From: Brucella pituitosa | GTDB taxonomy: Bacteria > Pseudomonadota > Alphaproteobacteria > Rhizobiales > Rhizobiaceae | Direction of reading: 5' to 3' | Length of the DNA: 64,000 nucleotides | Assembly: GCF_003049685.1 (NCBI RefSeq) | Contig: NZ_PYSY02000010.1 | Coordinates: 1 to 64,000 of the forward strand | Part shown: piece by piece, positions 1 through 10,916 of the stretch | Numbering within the stretch: position 1 is the first letter of the stretch | Layout of the letters: each line of letters begins with the position of its first letter | Made by a program: the position numbers and the translations under genes | Notes under the pieces: model-generated | The model's input: only the letters and a program-made list of their open reading frames with translations | What the model was told of the DNA's origin: nothing | Database searches by the model: none

Positions 1-286
1 GCTCAACACAATACCAAGAGAAGGCGATCGCCGCGTCACGCAGCGTCTGTGACCAGGTCGACATGCGCTCAAACCCAATACGGTAAGCAAGCCCGATCAG
101 CAACGGAATGTTCAACAGGCAAAGCAACAGCAACCGCATCGGGTTGGCGTAAAGACCAAGCTCCCACATTTCCATCGTCATCAGCATCGGCAGCGCAAAT
201 AACAGTGCACCCCCTAAGCCGCGCGCAAGGCCTGTAAAAAAGTCAGGGTGGATATTGGCAGAAGGAATTGTTGACGTGGAACGCAC
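1..286 (-). CDS. DUF2391 (TIGR02587-like) integral membrane protein, partial
   Basis: N-terminal part of a multi-spanning membrane protein whose C-terminus lies beyond the window start. The segment LFALPMLMTMEMW followed by LGLY and RLLLLCLLNIPLL is nearly the same as in the second copy at 51258-52099, which identifies the family. Function is unknown; the family is predicted to be membrane-embedded. I chose a GTG at 284-286; the frame is open further upstream to about 380 without an ATG, so the start is uncertain. Near position 20 the match to the paralogue (AFLGIVLS against AYGLGIAVS) continues only after a one-base shift, so a frameshift is present close to the window edge. Confidence 0.7.
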   Translation of the reverse strand, partial: MRSTSTIPSANIHPDFFTGLARGLGGALLFALPMLMTMEMWELGLYANPMRLLLLCLLNIPLLIGLAYRIGFERMSTWSQTLRDAAIAFSWYCVE

Positions 287-459
287 AATTAATACCTCAT
301 CATCGCGACCAGACAGATCTGAAACTTCCACGCCTGCAACATGTTCCCAGTTGTTCCCTTCGCATGCCGCCCATCAGAATTCTTGGGCTCTGTGGAAGTT
401 TTTGGAACTTAACCTCTGGGCGGGAGTTCGGTATGAACATTACATCAGTGGAGAAAACC

Positions 460-775
460 ATGAAAATCAGCGTTTTAGCGCTTGCTGGCGCTTTCCTTGT
501 CGCGCCGTCTTTTGCCTTTGCACGGGATAGTGGTGCCACTTCACCGGAAACCCGGCAGTCTCGACCCCGGATAGCAAAATCCAGATGCACCGGTGAAGGG
601 CGCCAATAGCTTCACCGAAGATCAGGCCAAGAGCCGCATTGAAGAAGCAGGTTACAAGGATGTCACCGCTTTGAAACTGCGGGACGATGGTATCTGGGAA
701 GCCTCGGCGATGAAGGGCACTGAAAGATGGAAGTGCAGCGATTACCAGGGTAACGTCACCAAGAAGGCGATGTAA
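460..775 (+). CDS. small secreted PepSY-like protein (frameshifted)
   Basis: Starts at an ATG preceded by GGAGAA. The first 22 or so residues (MKISVLALAGAFLVAPSFAF) form a clear Sec signal peptide. The mature part continues in two other frames (shifts near 548 and 577) to give NSFTEDQAKSRIEEAGYKDV and then a pattern ending WKCSDYQGNVTKKAM. The pairing of an 'A-(K/R)-x-x-I-E-x-x-G-Y' helix with a strand in which the residue is described as 'GIWEASA' resembles PepSY-type periplasmic modules, but this is a family resemblance only. About 105 residues when corrected. Likely periplasmic; substrate unknown. It lies upstream of a general stress protein in the same orientation. Confidence 0.6.
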
Positions 776-818
776 CCCACCCCCTCATAATAACACCTTC
801 ATGAACCAGGAGAAGAAT

Positions 819-1388
819 ATGCGAACTGTTACTGGACTTTTGATAGCTATTCCGCAGCGCAGGATGCGGTTGCACGCCTGGAAAGCGCGGGCTTCCCTTC
901 AGACGATATCTCGATCGTCTCCACCACGATGACAGAGAAGCAATGCCGGCTCCGGAGCGGGTGTGGGCGCTGGCATCGGTGCTGCTGTGGGCGGTGCGGG
1001 CGGACTTCTCGCCGGTTTAGGCATCATGGCTATTCCTGGCGTCGGACCCGTGGTTGCTGCCGGTTGGCTCGCAGCGACCCTGACCGGTGCAGTTGGCGGC
1101 GCCGTGGTTGGCGGTGTGGCGGGTGGACTGATTGGTGCCCTCACTGAAAGCGGTGTGTCGGAAGAGGATGCGCATGTTTATGCTGAAAGTGTGCGTCGTG
1201 GTGGCTCGCTTGTGACTGCGCGTGTCGCCGACGAGCGCTATGCGGAAGCAGACGCCATCCTGGCCGGGACCAACAGAGTGGATGTCGCGACGCGTCGCAA
1301 GCTTTATACCGAGGAAGGCTGGCAGCGTTTTGACGCCGATGCTGATCCGCCCGAGGAAGTCGAGCGCGAACGCAGTCGTTACCTGTAA
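819..1388 (+). CDS. general stress protein 17M-like, glycine-zipper membrane protein
   Basis: The start region reads [17 protein letters not shown] and [17 protein letters not shown], the usual N-terminal alpha/beta repeat of the general-stress-protein 17M-like domain. From about residue 45 it continues in another frame with a Gly/Ala-rich stretch ([19 protein letters not shown]) that looks like a membrane glycine zipper, and then a second alpha/beta module ([20 protein letters not shown]). A frameshift lies near 925-950. Domain order N-terminal repeat, glycine zipper, C-terminal repeat is usual for the family. Role is inferred as envelope or stress related. It sits in a stress cluster with katE and ligD, and a hairpin follows the stop. 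Confidence 0.75.
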
Positions 1389-1392
1389 ATGA

Positions 1393-1412
1393 AAGCGGGC
1401 GAAAGCCCGCTT
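1393..1412 (+). terminator. hairpin after the stress protein
   Basis: An 8-bp inverted repeat AAGCGGGC-gaaa-GCCCGCTT with a GAAA loop lies 5 bases after the stop codon. The following T-run is short, so termination strength is uncertain. Confidence 0.5.
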
Positions 1413-1464
1413 GCTATGGAAGAAACGAATTGAATTTCCATTTCTTCCTCATTCGCAAAGGAAA

Positions 1465-2354
1465 ATGTCTGATAATCCGACACTCCAGGATCCACGTAGC
1501 CTTTATCCGGCCCCACCGTTTCCCCAGCAACGCCAGGCAAGACCCGGCATTGCTGAAAGATGCAGCCGAACCCGATCACGGTGAACAATCCTATCAGGGT
1601 CACAATCGATTGGAGGGACGGCGCGCACTGATCACCGGCGGCGATTCAGGCATCGGGCGAGCTGCAGCGATCGCTTTTGCCCGCGAAGGAGCCGATGTGG
1701 CAATTTCCTACTTGCCGGAGGAAGAGAGGATGCGCAGTCGCTCATCGCTTTGATCCGCGCCGAAGGCCGCAAAGCGGTTGCCCTGCCAGTGACATCAGTG
1801 ACGAAGTCTGGTGCCGCGAAATGGTCGCACAGGCAGCGCATCAACTCGACGGGCTCGACATACTGGTTATCAACGCCGGCCGGCAGCAGTTCCGTGAAGA
1901 GATATCCGAGTTGACCAGCGCGGATTTCGACAAAACCATGAAGACCAATCTTTACGCTCTGCATTGGATCGCTCAAACGGCAGAACCATTGCTGCCGGCT
2001 GGTGCAGCGGTAATAACTACCGCCTCCATACAGGCATACCAGCCTTCGGAAATCCTGCTTGATTATGCCACGACCAAGGCCGGTATCGTTGCCTATACCA
2101 AAGCCCTGGCCAAACAATTCATCAAAAAGGGCATTCGTGTGAATGCGGTGGCTCCCGGACCCGTCTGGACAGTGCTGCAGCCTTCTGGCGGGCAACCCGA
2201 TGAGAAGGTCGTTCATTTTGGTGAGAACAGCGATTTCGGTCGACCGGGTCAACCCGTCGAACTGGCCCCCATCTATGTATTGCTTGCTTCCAATGAAGCA
2301 AGTTTCATCAATGGAGAAGTCTATGGTGCCACAGGCGGCAAGGGCATCGGCTAG
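1465..2354 (+). CDS. SDR-family oxidoreductase, YghA-like (frameshifted)
   Basis: Short-chain dehydrogenase of the long-N-terminus type. It starts [20 protein letters not shown], followed by the Rossmann motif [10 protein letters not shown], the NAG motif (VINAGRQQ), the active site S (TTASIQAY) and the YATTK catalytic Tyr/Lys pair, and ends with a typical [15 protein letters not shown]. Frame changes near 1556, 1735 and 1785 are needed to join the parts; together they give about 296 residues, the family norm. AAAGGA precedes the ATG. Substrate is unknown; relatives act as NAD(P)-dependent alcohol or sugar dehydrogenases in stress regulons. It is followed by a strong terminator. Confidence 0.85.
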
Positions 2355-2399
2355 ATTCTGCCTTCCGGGTTTTCAGATGACTATCCACTATCACAACAA

Positions 2400-2422
2400 G
2401 GGTGCCGGTCGGCACCTTTTTC
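2400..2422 (+). terminator. rho-independent terminator after the SDR gene
   Basis: Stem GGTGCC-ggtc-GGCACC followed by TTTTT, 46 bases after the stop at 2354. Confidence 0.8.
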
Positions 2423-2535
2423 CAGTATGTCCAACCAGTCAACGGCATGGCGGGAACCAATAGTTATACCCGCCGTTGCCGTCCGTCATGACTTTGCAAA
2501 CGGAAAGCGAAGTTCTGCAAAATGGATATCGTCGC

Positions 2536-3690
2536 TCATCGATATCGATTATTATCGTCGGCAATCTGATCACCGCTCTGTTTGTCGCGAAACAGCAATG
2601 GGCCTCAGGACCGTTTTCAAGGCCCAGGCGGTCGGTGATTAAAAGGATGGGTCGATCTTCCCTCTATGATCAATTGCAACAAAGGCTCAAGATAGCGCTG
2701 CACATGGGTTTGTCCGGTCTTCAAGGTAAGACGCCCACCACTGCCCCAGCGCCGTCGGAACTTGAGACCCCACGAATACGCCGGGGATCGACACAACGCC
2801 ACCCGGACGACAAGCGAGAATTGCCTGGTTAAGGGCATAGGGCCGCTCACTGGCAGTAAGGCTTGATTGCGGGGTTTCGATCACCCGCCCGCTCCATGAC
2901 TTTCCATGCCCTGCTTCGATCACCGCATCCGGTCCTGACCGTTGGTCAGATCGATAATCTGCTGCTGAAGCTCCTCATCTGTGTAATCCAACACGTCTGC
3001 TCCTGCCTGCCGAGCCAAAGCGAGACGTTCTGGAATGGTATCAATCGCTATGACTTTCTCCGCACCCAATAAAAAGGCCGACTTGATTGCAAAAAGGCCG
3101 ACTGGACCACAACCAAAAACCACCACGCTCTGTCCGGGCCGAATGTCGCAACTCTCCGCCGCCATATAACCGGTTGGAAAAATATCTGACAAAAAGAGGA
3201 CCTGGTCATCGCTGAGCCCGTCCGGTATCACGACCGATCCGACATCGGCGAAAGGCACCCTGAGATACTGCGCCTGCCCACCTGGGAAACGTCCGTAAAG
3301 CTCGGAATAACCAAAGAGACCCGCCGTTGGATAACCGATCTGCTCAGCCTGCAAGGCAGCTTTTGGATTCGAGCGCTCACAGAGCGAAAAAAGACCACGG
3401 CTGCACATTCGGCACCCACCGCACGAAATCGTAAAAGGCACAACAATGCGGTCGCCCACCTTCAACTTGCGGCTTCCTTTGCCGACCTCCACCACCTCGC
3501 CCATGGTCTCATGGCCCATAATATCGCCGGCATGCATCCCTGGCACAAAGCCACCATAAAGATGCAGATCAGAGCCGCAGATGGCACAGCTTGTCACCTT
3601 GATGATCGCATCGCGCTCATCCTGGATGATTGGATCGTCTACTTCCTCACAACGTATGTCGCCAGTACCGTGCCACGTTAACGCCTTCAT
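2536..3690 (-). CDS. zinc-dependent alcohol dehydrogenase (frameshifted 3' end)
   Basis: Medium-chain dehydrogenase. Starts MKALTWHGTGDIRCEEVDDP with GGGAGAAG as ribosome-binding site. The catalytic zinc site is seen as SCAICGSDLH and GHETMGEV, the structural zinc cysteines as CGGCRMCSRGLFSLC, and the cofactor site as VFGCGPVGLFA. The first 250 residues are in one frame; the rest runs through two or three others (shifts near 2930, 2745 and 2590) to a stop at 2536, giving about 385 residues. The pattern is that of the threonine-dehydrogenase/formaldehyde-dehydrogenase-like group often found beside catalases. Convergent with the SDR gene. Confidence 0.85.
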
Positions 3691-3912
3691 TGTCTTCTCC
3701 CTGTTTGCAACTGCGAGCATGCCCGCCCACGAGATGGCTGACTGGACGCCCGGGTTTCCGTTCCCATTGTTCTCATTTTCATCCCCCGAACTCGTCCGCG
3801 CGGGAACTGTTCCATTTGCACAGGCTTTTGGTTGGGTGGTTTCGCAAAGCAAAGGGAACAAGTCCTTTTCAGCCGGGTTCGGCCATCAAGGCATCACGCC
3901 AAAGGGTGTCCC

Positions 3913-4303
3913 ATGCGATATCGAGATATCAATCCACCCAATGAGTGGGGCGAAGCACCAGATCAACGCATTGCCGTCACACCCTCGACCGAAATGTACC
4001 TATTTGCCCTGCTTCCCCAGAAAGGGCCGAAGCACAGGATCGAGCCCGATTTCAGGCGGGCGGCTGGTCGCGGCCGCCTCTCCCGCCGATGCGAGACTGG
4101 TCGCCGCCGAAACAGAGTTCATGCAGGAAACAGATCAGCAGCCAATGCCCGGCTTAAGCCATAGTTCAGCGTTTCGCGACGAAAAGCTCTACCGTGTCGA
4201 GCAAATCGACCAACGCCCCGTCGAAGCGGCTCGCGGTCTGATCGCAACCGAGTTTGATGAGCAATGCCAGTCATTTCTCTCGCTGCCCAACCCGCGTCGT
4301 TAG
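3913..4303 (+). CDS. unknown protein, fragmentary
   Basis: No family recognised. A plausible N-terminus reads MRYRDINPPNEWGEAPDQRI and PSTEMYLFALLPQKG in one frame; after a shift near 4025 a protein-like C-terminus follows (ETEFMQETDQQPMPGL, then VEQIDQRPVEAARGLIATEF) ending in a stop at 4303. The parts are compositionally natural but short, and the region could equally be non-coding. It lies between divergent alcohol dehydrogenase and the end of katE. Confidence 0.3.
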
Positions 4304-4499
4304 CTGCGAAAAAACCTAAACGCGGTTGCGATTATTCACGCTGCCGCGGATTTAGGAGCGCGGAACTATCATTGCTTCGCAATGTGTTTGGTGGCTTTGA
4401 CGACCAAGCCAGCCCTATGAGTGCGCACCCATCCATCAACTCGTATAGTCATCGTTGCGCAAACAAGGGTTGGATTGCGCAATGCATAAGCCGCTCCCG

Positions 4500-6677
4500 T
4501 TAAGGAGGGTTCAATATGGGGCTGCGTGGTGACGGCACCAAATTTGCGCCTCCCGCTATCGTCAACGCGCGGGCGGAAGGCGCTTTGCATCCCAGTTTGA
4601 CCGCAGTTTCCCTCGCCCAGACGCGCAATTTTGCGCAGGACGCGTAAAATTCTGGATCGCCTTCTCGTCTTCAAGCAAAATCAGCCCTTCATCCATATCT
4701 GGATCAATTCCGGCACGTTGCAGCAGCGGCAGGGCACCATGCGTGAAAGCGATGTATTTGCAATGCGCAAAGGCATCCGACACGAAATCCCGCGCTGTCG
4801 CTTCACCGCATAAGCGCTCTGCAGCCTGTTCCGATAGCACGAGTGCGACTGCGTCAAACAGAACCGATGGACCTCCATCGACCATATAATCCGCAGCAAT
4901 CAAGCTGCCATCCTCTGCCTCGACACCACCCACCTGCGGGGCAACGACCTCGACCATGGCATCGCCGCCTGCAAACCGATCTCTAAGCGTGTTGAAGATT
5001 CGGCATCACGCGCCCACCAGAACGCCGAGTTTCCGTCCCGCGAAGCTCTCGGGGCCATTTTTGATAATACTGAGCGCTGGCGAGGGCTCCAGATCCTGTC
5101 GCGGCGTAAGCGCGGGGTCCGCAGCAGCGGGCAGCGCCTGAATACCAAGCTTATCAGCGACGTTGGTTGCCAGACCCTCATCAATGTTAAGCAGGTGTGA
5201 AACCATCCTCTCCCGGATCTTCACATTCTCGCATCGACTTAATTCAAACGTCAGCGCGGCGGCGATATGATGCTGTTCCACTGCTGTCTGACTGATAAAA
5301 AACTGTCGTGCCTGACTGTAGTGATCCGCGAAGCTTTCCGGACGCAGTCGAAGCTTTTCCCCGCGCACCTCTGCGGGCTGGGTCGCAAACCCCGTCTGCG
5401 GATCTTCACGCGGCTCTTCCTGCCATGAATTGGGCTGATAATTCACCCGCCCACGGGATTTCGCATCGCCATGTGCCCATCCTGCTGAAAATGATGAAAC
5501 GGACATTTGGGGCGTTGATCGGCAGATGTGAAATTGGTGCTGCCAAGTCGTTTAAGTTGCGTATCGAGATAGGAGAAGTTGCGCCCCTGAAGCAGGGGAT
5601 CGTCTGAAAAATCGATACCCGGGGGCACGTTTTGCGTCATGAAGGCAACCTGTTCCGTCTCGGCAAAGAAGTTATCCGGCATGCGATTCAGCACCAATCG
5701 GCCGACCGGTATCGGGCGAGAATCTCTTCAGGAATAATCTTGGTGGGATCCAGCACATCAAAATCAAAACTGTCGGCAAATTCTGGTCGAAGACCTGCAG
5801 ATTGAGTTCCCATTCCGGGAAATCCCCGGCCTGTATGGCGTTCCAAAGATCGCGGCGATGAAAGTCGGATCCGCCCCATTGATCTTGACGGCCTCGTTCC
5901 ACAGCACCGATTGCAATCCGAGCTTTGGCTTCCAGATGAATTTCACGAATGTGGATTCGCCCCTGGCATTGACCAAACGGAAGGTGTGGACCCAAATCCT
6001 TCCATGAAACGGAAAGAGCGCGGTATGGCGCGGTCAGACATCACCACATGATCATATGCATGGATTCCGGCGTAAGGCTGATGAAATCCCAGAAATTGTC
6101 ATGCGCTGATTGCGCTTGCGGAAACCGCGATCCGGCTCCGGCTTCACCGCGTGAATGATGTCCGGGAATTTGATCGCGTCCTGAATGAAGAAGACCGGTA
6201 TATTGTTGCCGACAAGATCCCAGTTTCCTTCCTGGGTGTAGAATTTGACCGCGAAACCGCGCACGTCCCGCGCCAGATCAAACGATCCTTTTGAGCCCGC
6301 CACCGTGGAAAAGCGGACAAAAACCGGCGTTTTCTCGCCAGCACGCTGAAAAAGATCTGCCCGTGTATAGGCAGCCAGCGACGCATAATTCTCGAAATAG
6401 CCATGCGCGCCATATCCCCGTGCATGAACCACGCGTTCGGGAATGCGCTCATGATCGAAATGAAAAATTTTCTCCCGAAAATGAAAATCCTCCATGAGAG
6501 CCGGGCCGCGCGACCCGATCTTGAGACTGTTCTGATCGTCGGCTATCGGTACGCCCTGGGCGGTGGTCAGCCGCGTCTTGCCCTCCTCGACAGTCTGATG
6601 AAGCTCTCCTCCCGCCCTCTTTCAAGCTTCTGGTCGTGAATCGTGGCGGTTGCAGGCTGGCTTTTCTTGGCTGGCAT
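4500..6677 (-). CDS. katE: large-subunit (HPII-type) catalase
   Basis: Monofunctional haem catalase that disproportionates hydrogen peroxide. The start [20 protein letters not shown] is followed by [14 protein letters not shown] and [18 protein letters not shown] (distal His region), then [20 protein letters not shown]. The proximal haem segment reads [12 protein letters not shown] with the axial Tyr, followed by [10 protein letters not shown]-terminal DJ-1/GATase-like domain (LGVLVGA, then [16 protein letters not shown] and [17 protein letters not shown]) marks the long KatE class of about 700-750 residues; the span here is 726 codons. At least six frame changes are needed (for example near 6580, 6080, 5700, 5480, 5000 and 4640). 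Alone on the minus strand in a stress cluster. Confidence 0.88.
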
Positions 6678-6972
6678 TCGCTCTCTCCTTCAAGAACTGC
6701 GCTCCTAACCCGCCGATTGGTTCAAGGTTCCCTAACCTTCAAGCCAAAGCTGCTTTTGTCATATCATATCTAGCCAGGAGGTTCAGCGGACATCTCATCC
6801 CAAATTGCGACCAATGCAGTGGAGGGAGCGCGAAACATTTTGCAGTTGCTGTGGTTAGGTCAACCGCGACAATGCCGATCCATAACCGGTCAATAGCGGG
6901 GGTATGGCCGCCCCCCGACACCAAGAAACAGTCCGGTGCGCCCGGTGCTGGTGTGACAATAAAGGAATAATC

Positions 6973-7692
6973 ATGAGCAGCCGATCACAGAAGCCGTTGA
7001 AGCTCTCGCTCTCAACGCGACATTGAAAACGTCTGACAAGCAGTCCTCGACAAAAAGCTGTTATCCTATGTCGAAACTGAGGCTTCATCCGTTTGGTGTG
7101 GAAACCGAGCATGTGCTTCTGACAGATTTTACCATTGCGTCTGGCGTCAGCTCGGATGAAGGTGGGGATGATCAATGGCCCGAGCTGCGACAGAAAATCG
7201 TCGAAGCCGATATTATTCTGATCGGCACGCCGATCTGGCTCGGCCAACCATCCAGCGTCTGCAAACGCGCTTTGGAACGTATGGACGCGTTTTATCGGAA
7301 GCCGATGACAGAAACCGCATGCCCCCTACGGACGCGTCGCGGCTGTCGTTGTGGTAGGAAACGAGGACGGAGCGCATCATGTTTCGGCCGAGCTTTTTCA
7401 GGCGCTCAATGATGTTGGCTTCACATTGCCTGCCAACGCCGTCACCTACTGGGTGGGCGAGGCCATGCAGTCCACCAACTTTATCGATCTCGACGAGATC
7501 CCCGAAGCCGTTGTGACCGCCACTAGGCTGCTGGCCAATTGTGTTCACCTGGCTGCATGTTTGCGAGACGAGCCTACCGGGCTTCACGTGATACAGGGCG
7601 AAACTCCGATAGCCGCTTTCTTAGCCGGAACGCGATGTTGGGATGGCCGTAACCATCACGTCAGTCTGCGGGCAGGCGGGCGGCTGACATAA
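6973..7692 (+). CDS. flavodoxin-fold NAD(P)H-dependent FMN reductase-like protein
   Basis: Starts MSSRSQKPLKALALNATLK after AAAGGA. The N-terminal 'ALALNATLK' phosphate-binding loop, the segment ADIILIGTPIWLGQPSS and the later AAVVVVGNEDGAHHV are characteristic of the NADPH-dependent FMN reductase/flavodoxin-like family. Frame shifts near 7016, 7075 and 7320 join the pieces. Family members bind FMN and reduce quinones or iron; the specific substrate is unknown. The C-terminal 20 residues (after IQGETPIAAF) may be an artefact of a further shift because the frame runs into the convergent glycosylase gene. Confidence 0.7.
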
Positions 7693-8223
7693 GGACTTCC
7701 TGAAAGCCAAAACCGCCAGGCAACGTCCTGCGCGCGGCTGATCCCGATGCGAGGGCCTGTTTCAATGCGTGGATCCGCCTGTGAAGCGATCAGTTCGAAC
7801 GGCTGATCAAAAAGTGGCGCGCCGTCAAGCTCAGCGGTAACCCCCATCGCCTGGGCAAGTTTCGCAGGTCCTGAGCCCAAAGCCAACTCATTGCTGGTCC
7901 CTCTTCTTTGTTGCATGAAAGCAAGACCCTTGGCGGGTGCTAGCGCTCGCAACAAGACAGCAGAACCATCCAGGCAGACAAAGTTCAAACACCAATGCAG
8001 ACCGTATATTCGGTAGACATAAGCATGGCCAGGAGGTCCGAACATCGAACGATTTCTTCGGGACGGGCCTTTGAAGCTGTGGGAGGCGGGATCCATCCGG
8101 TTATAGGCTTCGGTCTCCACAATCATGCCCCAACTCCCTCAAGCGTTAGCCCCAGCCGATGAGCTGCGGTGCCACTACACTCGCATCGCGGGCAAAGAAA
8201 GATTGAAGATCATTATTTTTCAA
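7656..8223 (-). CDS. DNA-3-methyladenine glycosylase, AAG/MPG family
   Basis: Base-excision enzyme that removes alkylated or deaminated purines. The body reads IVETEAYNRMDPASHSFKGP (catalytic Glu in VETEAY), GPPGHAYVYRIYGLHWCLNF, and RALAPAKGLAFMQQRR, all hallmarks of the mammalian-type AAG fold. The N-terminal piece NNDLQSFFARDASVVAPQLIG is in another frame (shift near 8130), and a TTG at 8221-8223 with AGGGAG upstream is my start. Total about 189 residues, the family size. Its 3' end overlaps the convergent FMN reductase by about 36 bases. With ligD nearby this points to a DNA-repair role for the cluster. Confidence 0.8.
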
Positions 8224-8680
8224 TTGGGAACATCTCCCTAAAGCCGGCGGCGTTCCGTCTTAAGTTGGCGCGACGGGATTGCACGTTCCCGGCAAAACAT
8301 CAACTGTTCCGACGCTTCCTTGTTCCCTGGCTGCTGACCCTATCGCCCCCTCTGCCGAACCGCAATGGCGCACATTTTCTCATCGGTCGAGAAATTTGCC
8401 TGTCAATTGGAGCGGTAGTCAAACGGGCTTGCGCGCCAATTCGCTGCAGGAAAGTTTTTGAACGCCAAAGCGGAAGCGCGGCAATTGTGAATATGCGCAA
8501 TGAAAACTCTCCCAAAGCCAGGGTTTATCTTCGCGCTTCCGCAGCCCGCGCACGATCCAGATCGTAAGCCACGCGACCAAGGTCGCTCATTGCCGATGTC
8601 ATGCGCATCGCGGGTTCATGTCGGGGAACAAAGCTGCTTCGCAGTGGTTGGGGGCATGTTCCACAAGAGGAGATTTAGAC
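8224..8680. other. intergenic, no gene seen
   Basis: About 450 bases between the divergent glycosylase and DUF892 genes. Open frames here have no start signal or recognisable content. An AGAGGAG element just before 8681 belongs to the DUF892 gene. Confidence 0.5.
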
Positions 8681-9176
8681 ATGACAGAAGCAAAAGAATG
8701 GCTCGTGCAGTGGCTGCGTGACGCCCATGCCGTGGAGGAACAGGCGGAGACAATGATGAATGGCCTCTTGTCCCGGATTGAGAACTATCCGGTGCTGGCC
8801 GAACGCATTCAACAGCATGTCGAGGAGACCAAAGACAAGCTTCGCGTCTTGATCAATGCCTTAAGATTCTCGGCGAGTTCCTCGGCGCTTAAGGATGCGG
8901 GTGGTAAGATGATGGCGATGGCACAATCGCTGAGCGGGTATTTGCAGGCGACGAAATATTGAAAGGTTCTCTTGCCAGCTATTCGTTCGAGAACATGGAG
9001 ATCGCCTCCTACCGTATTCTGATTTCGGCAGCCACCTTTCTCGGTGAATCCGACATCGCGCGGCTTTGTGAGCCTTCGAGAAGAACAGCAAATGGCGAAA
9101 TGGCGAAGATCATCTCGATGAGACGACGCAGATGTTCCTCAACCGCAGCCTACACGAAGGCGTTTCCGAGCGATGA
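8681..9176 (+). CDS. YciE/YciF-like ferritin-like protein (DUF892)
   Basis: Four-helix-bundle protein of the DUF892 family. Starts MTEAKEWLVQWLRDAHAVEE after AAGAGGAG. Helical segments in order are AETMMNGLLSRIENYPVL, LKDAGGKMMAMAQSLSG, SFENMEIASYRILISAA and FLGESDIARLCE, with the acidic and His residues expected for a ferritin-like di-metal site. Shifts near 8840, 8935, 9085 and 9110 must be corrected to reach a stop at 9174-9176; the product is then about 165 residues, as usual. The family is induced by osmotic and general stress; biochemical role unproven. Confidence 0.8.
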
Positions 9177-9318
9177 CCCTGGCTCTGCGAAAGTGCGGTT
9201 GCAGGTCGTGCAACCGCATCGCGTCCAACAAGCCTGCGCAACACGCGGCACAGCCTGCATGAGATTGTAAACGCGATCTTTATTGGCAAATGATGAAAAC
9301 ATAATGGGAGTCTCAAAC

Positions 9319-9501
9319 ATGCCTGCCAAGTCAAAGCGCAACAACAAGCAGCGGGTGCGGACCTTGCCGCAAAACGCGGAGACAAACCAAAGCAGAGCTT
9401 CGGGGAGCCTCGAAACAAATGGAAAACACGATGAGTAAAAAGCTCGAGGAACTCGCTTCAACCAAACACAAGGGCAAGCCTTCGCATAAGAAAAAGCCTG
9501 A
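9319..9501 (+). CDS. DUF3008-like small stress protein (frameshifted)
   Basis: A small basic protein that starts MPAKSK and, after frame correction, gives a lysine-rich helix (AAKRGDKPKSELRGASKQ), then KLEELASTKHKGKPSHKKK. The MPAKSK...AAGAAL...RG pattern followed by EELE.FA.TK.KGKP is typical of DUF3008 proteins of about 60 residues. Shifts lie near 9340 and 9390 and again at the 3' end near 9495. It follows the DUF892 gene in the same orientation. Confidence 0.6.
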
Positions 9502-9696
9502 TCGGGAACAGTCTGAAGGCATCCAGTTCAAATTATGGCCTAGGGATCAATTATCGATCAGTGTGTCTCGCGCTCCTACGCATTCGTTGAAGTTCGCCAC
9601 GCTTAAATTGCCATAGGCCGTCGCCCGCCTTCCGTTGTAGGACGCATGGCGTGTGATTTATCGAAATGCTAATCTATGTCCTGCTGTAAAGCGGGT

Positions 9697-9995
9697 TCAT
9701 TTCTTGCTGTGTTTCACATTATATTCACGACATGCTTTGGCATCCTGTCCCGGCGCGCATTTCCTTAGCTTTTCTGCCTTGCGTTGCGCATCTTCCTGCT
9801 GCTCCTGCGGAATTTCGGCGCCGATTTGCTGTTGGGTGGAACAGGTTTAGCGCCCGTAGTGGAATTGTTGCCAGGGACCTCGGGTTCTTGTCCACTTGAT
9901 TGATTGGGAAGGCCGGATTCTTCAGCCGATACGGCACTCGGCAGATGACACAGTGCCATGGTGAAGAGGACCGCAGCAATGGTGGCAGGTTTCAT
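9697..9995 (-). CDS. small secreted protein (frameshifted)
   Basis: Signal peptide MKPATIAAVLFTMALCHLPS with likely cleavage after AVSA, then a Pro/Asn/Ser-rich linker. After a shift near 9835 the C-terminus reads IPQEQQEDAQRKAEKLRKC and APGQDAKACREYNVKHSKK, a coiled helix with two or three cysteines, and stops at 9697. About 99 residues. GGAGGA lies just upstream of the ATG. Periplasmic; function unknown. Confidence 0.65.
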
Positions 9996-10143
9996 GGTTC
10001 CTCCTTAGGCTGGGCTAGCCCTTGACTGCGCTTGCTCCCCATCTAACATCCCAGCGGTTAGAATGTTCCGCGCCGCTTCTGGCAACGATAATCATTTTGG
10101 GTATAGCCCAAGACCTCCAGCGTCGATGGATTGATCGTTCTCC

Positions 10144-10563
10144 TTATCGACAACGCGTGGGTTGAAGCCTTCTGCGGACAATGGTTGCGACAAAAAAATC
10201 ATTGGCAGAGAACAGAGCCTCATGATGTTTTTCGCTTTGCCTTCCTCCGCTCACCTCAACATTTAACCAAACGAGAAGGATGACTGCGACCCCGAGCACT
10301 GCAGACAGCACTATGGAAGCTGCATGAAGGCCGCTATCAAGCCGCGTGGAAAGCTTTGGCTTGCCAAATCTGTCTCGGCTCTGGATCATTTTAACATTGA
10401 AACATCACCAGATAAGCAACCATTGCCAGAAGACCGAGGTCCATGCAAAATCCTGCCCAAGCGTTGGATTGCCCGGTACGCCCAGAATCTACGGCAACAG
10501 CAGCAAACCGCATAGACAAGCGGCGAAACTGGCAAAGTAGCGTCTGAAGAAGCGAGGAACCAT
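10144..10563 (-). CDS. hypothetical membrane protein (frameshifted)
   Basis: A possible start is MVPRFFRRYFASFAACLCG at 10563, with a hydrophobic stretch FAACLCGLLLLP and, one or two frame changes later, a second one (ASIVLSAVLGVAVILLVWLN). The rest is polar. No family recognised, and the 3' end is uncertain: an alternative frame ends near 10085. May be a real two-span inner-membrane protein. Confidence 0.35.
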
Positions 10564-10910
10564 CTGAAATCCGGATGCGTTATTTTGCAATCAGTTGCTT
10601 ATAGCAACAATGGTGCGATGGATGGAAACGACATCGTGACGGGGCAGTGTAACTTTAACCTATGCGCGAACAGAGCTGTATCTATGATACTGATATCATG
10701 CGGATTTCAAGCATGCTATTTCACGCCAGGTCTGCATGGCTGGAGTTTCATGTGGCTTAGGTCCTTTAAAATCCTGTTGGATGAAACCGGGAAAACAATC
10801 TGGCTTAGATTGGGGATGTTTCTGGTCACTCCCACTATGTTTCTACTCTGGAGATGGATTAAGAAGTGCTTTCTTCCATTTAATTAGCTGGAAAAGTCAT
10901 AATTACATCA
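10564..10910. other. non-coding, AT-richer stretch
   Basis: Lower G+C than its surroundings. A frame of 100 codons on the plus strand has no ribosome-binding site and unnatural composition. No RNA gene or clear repeat was seen. Confidence 0.5.
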
Positions 10911-10916
10911 ATCTCC

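Noticed and set aside
4515-4646. 44-codon plus-strand ORF with a perfect AGGAGG ribosome-binding site
   Set aside because: It lies antisense to the end of katE, whose continuation explains the same DNA; the protein has no recognisable content.
10585-10887. 100-codon ORF in the AT-rich stretch
   Set aside because: No ribosome-binding site, Cys/Trp-rich unnatural sequence and lower G+C; likely chance.
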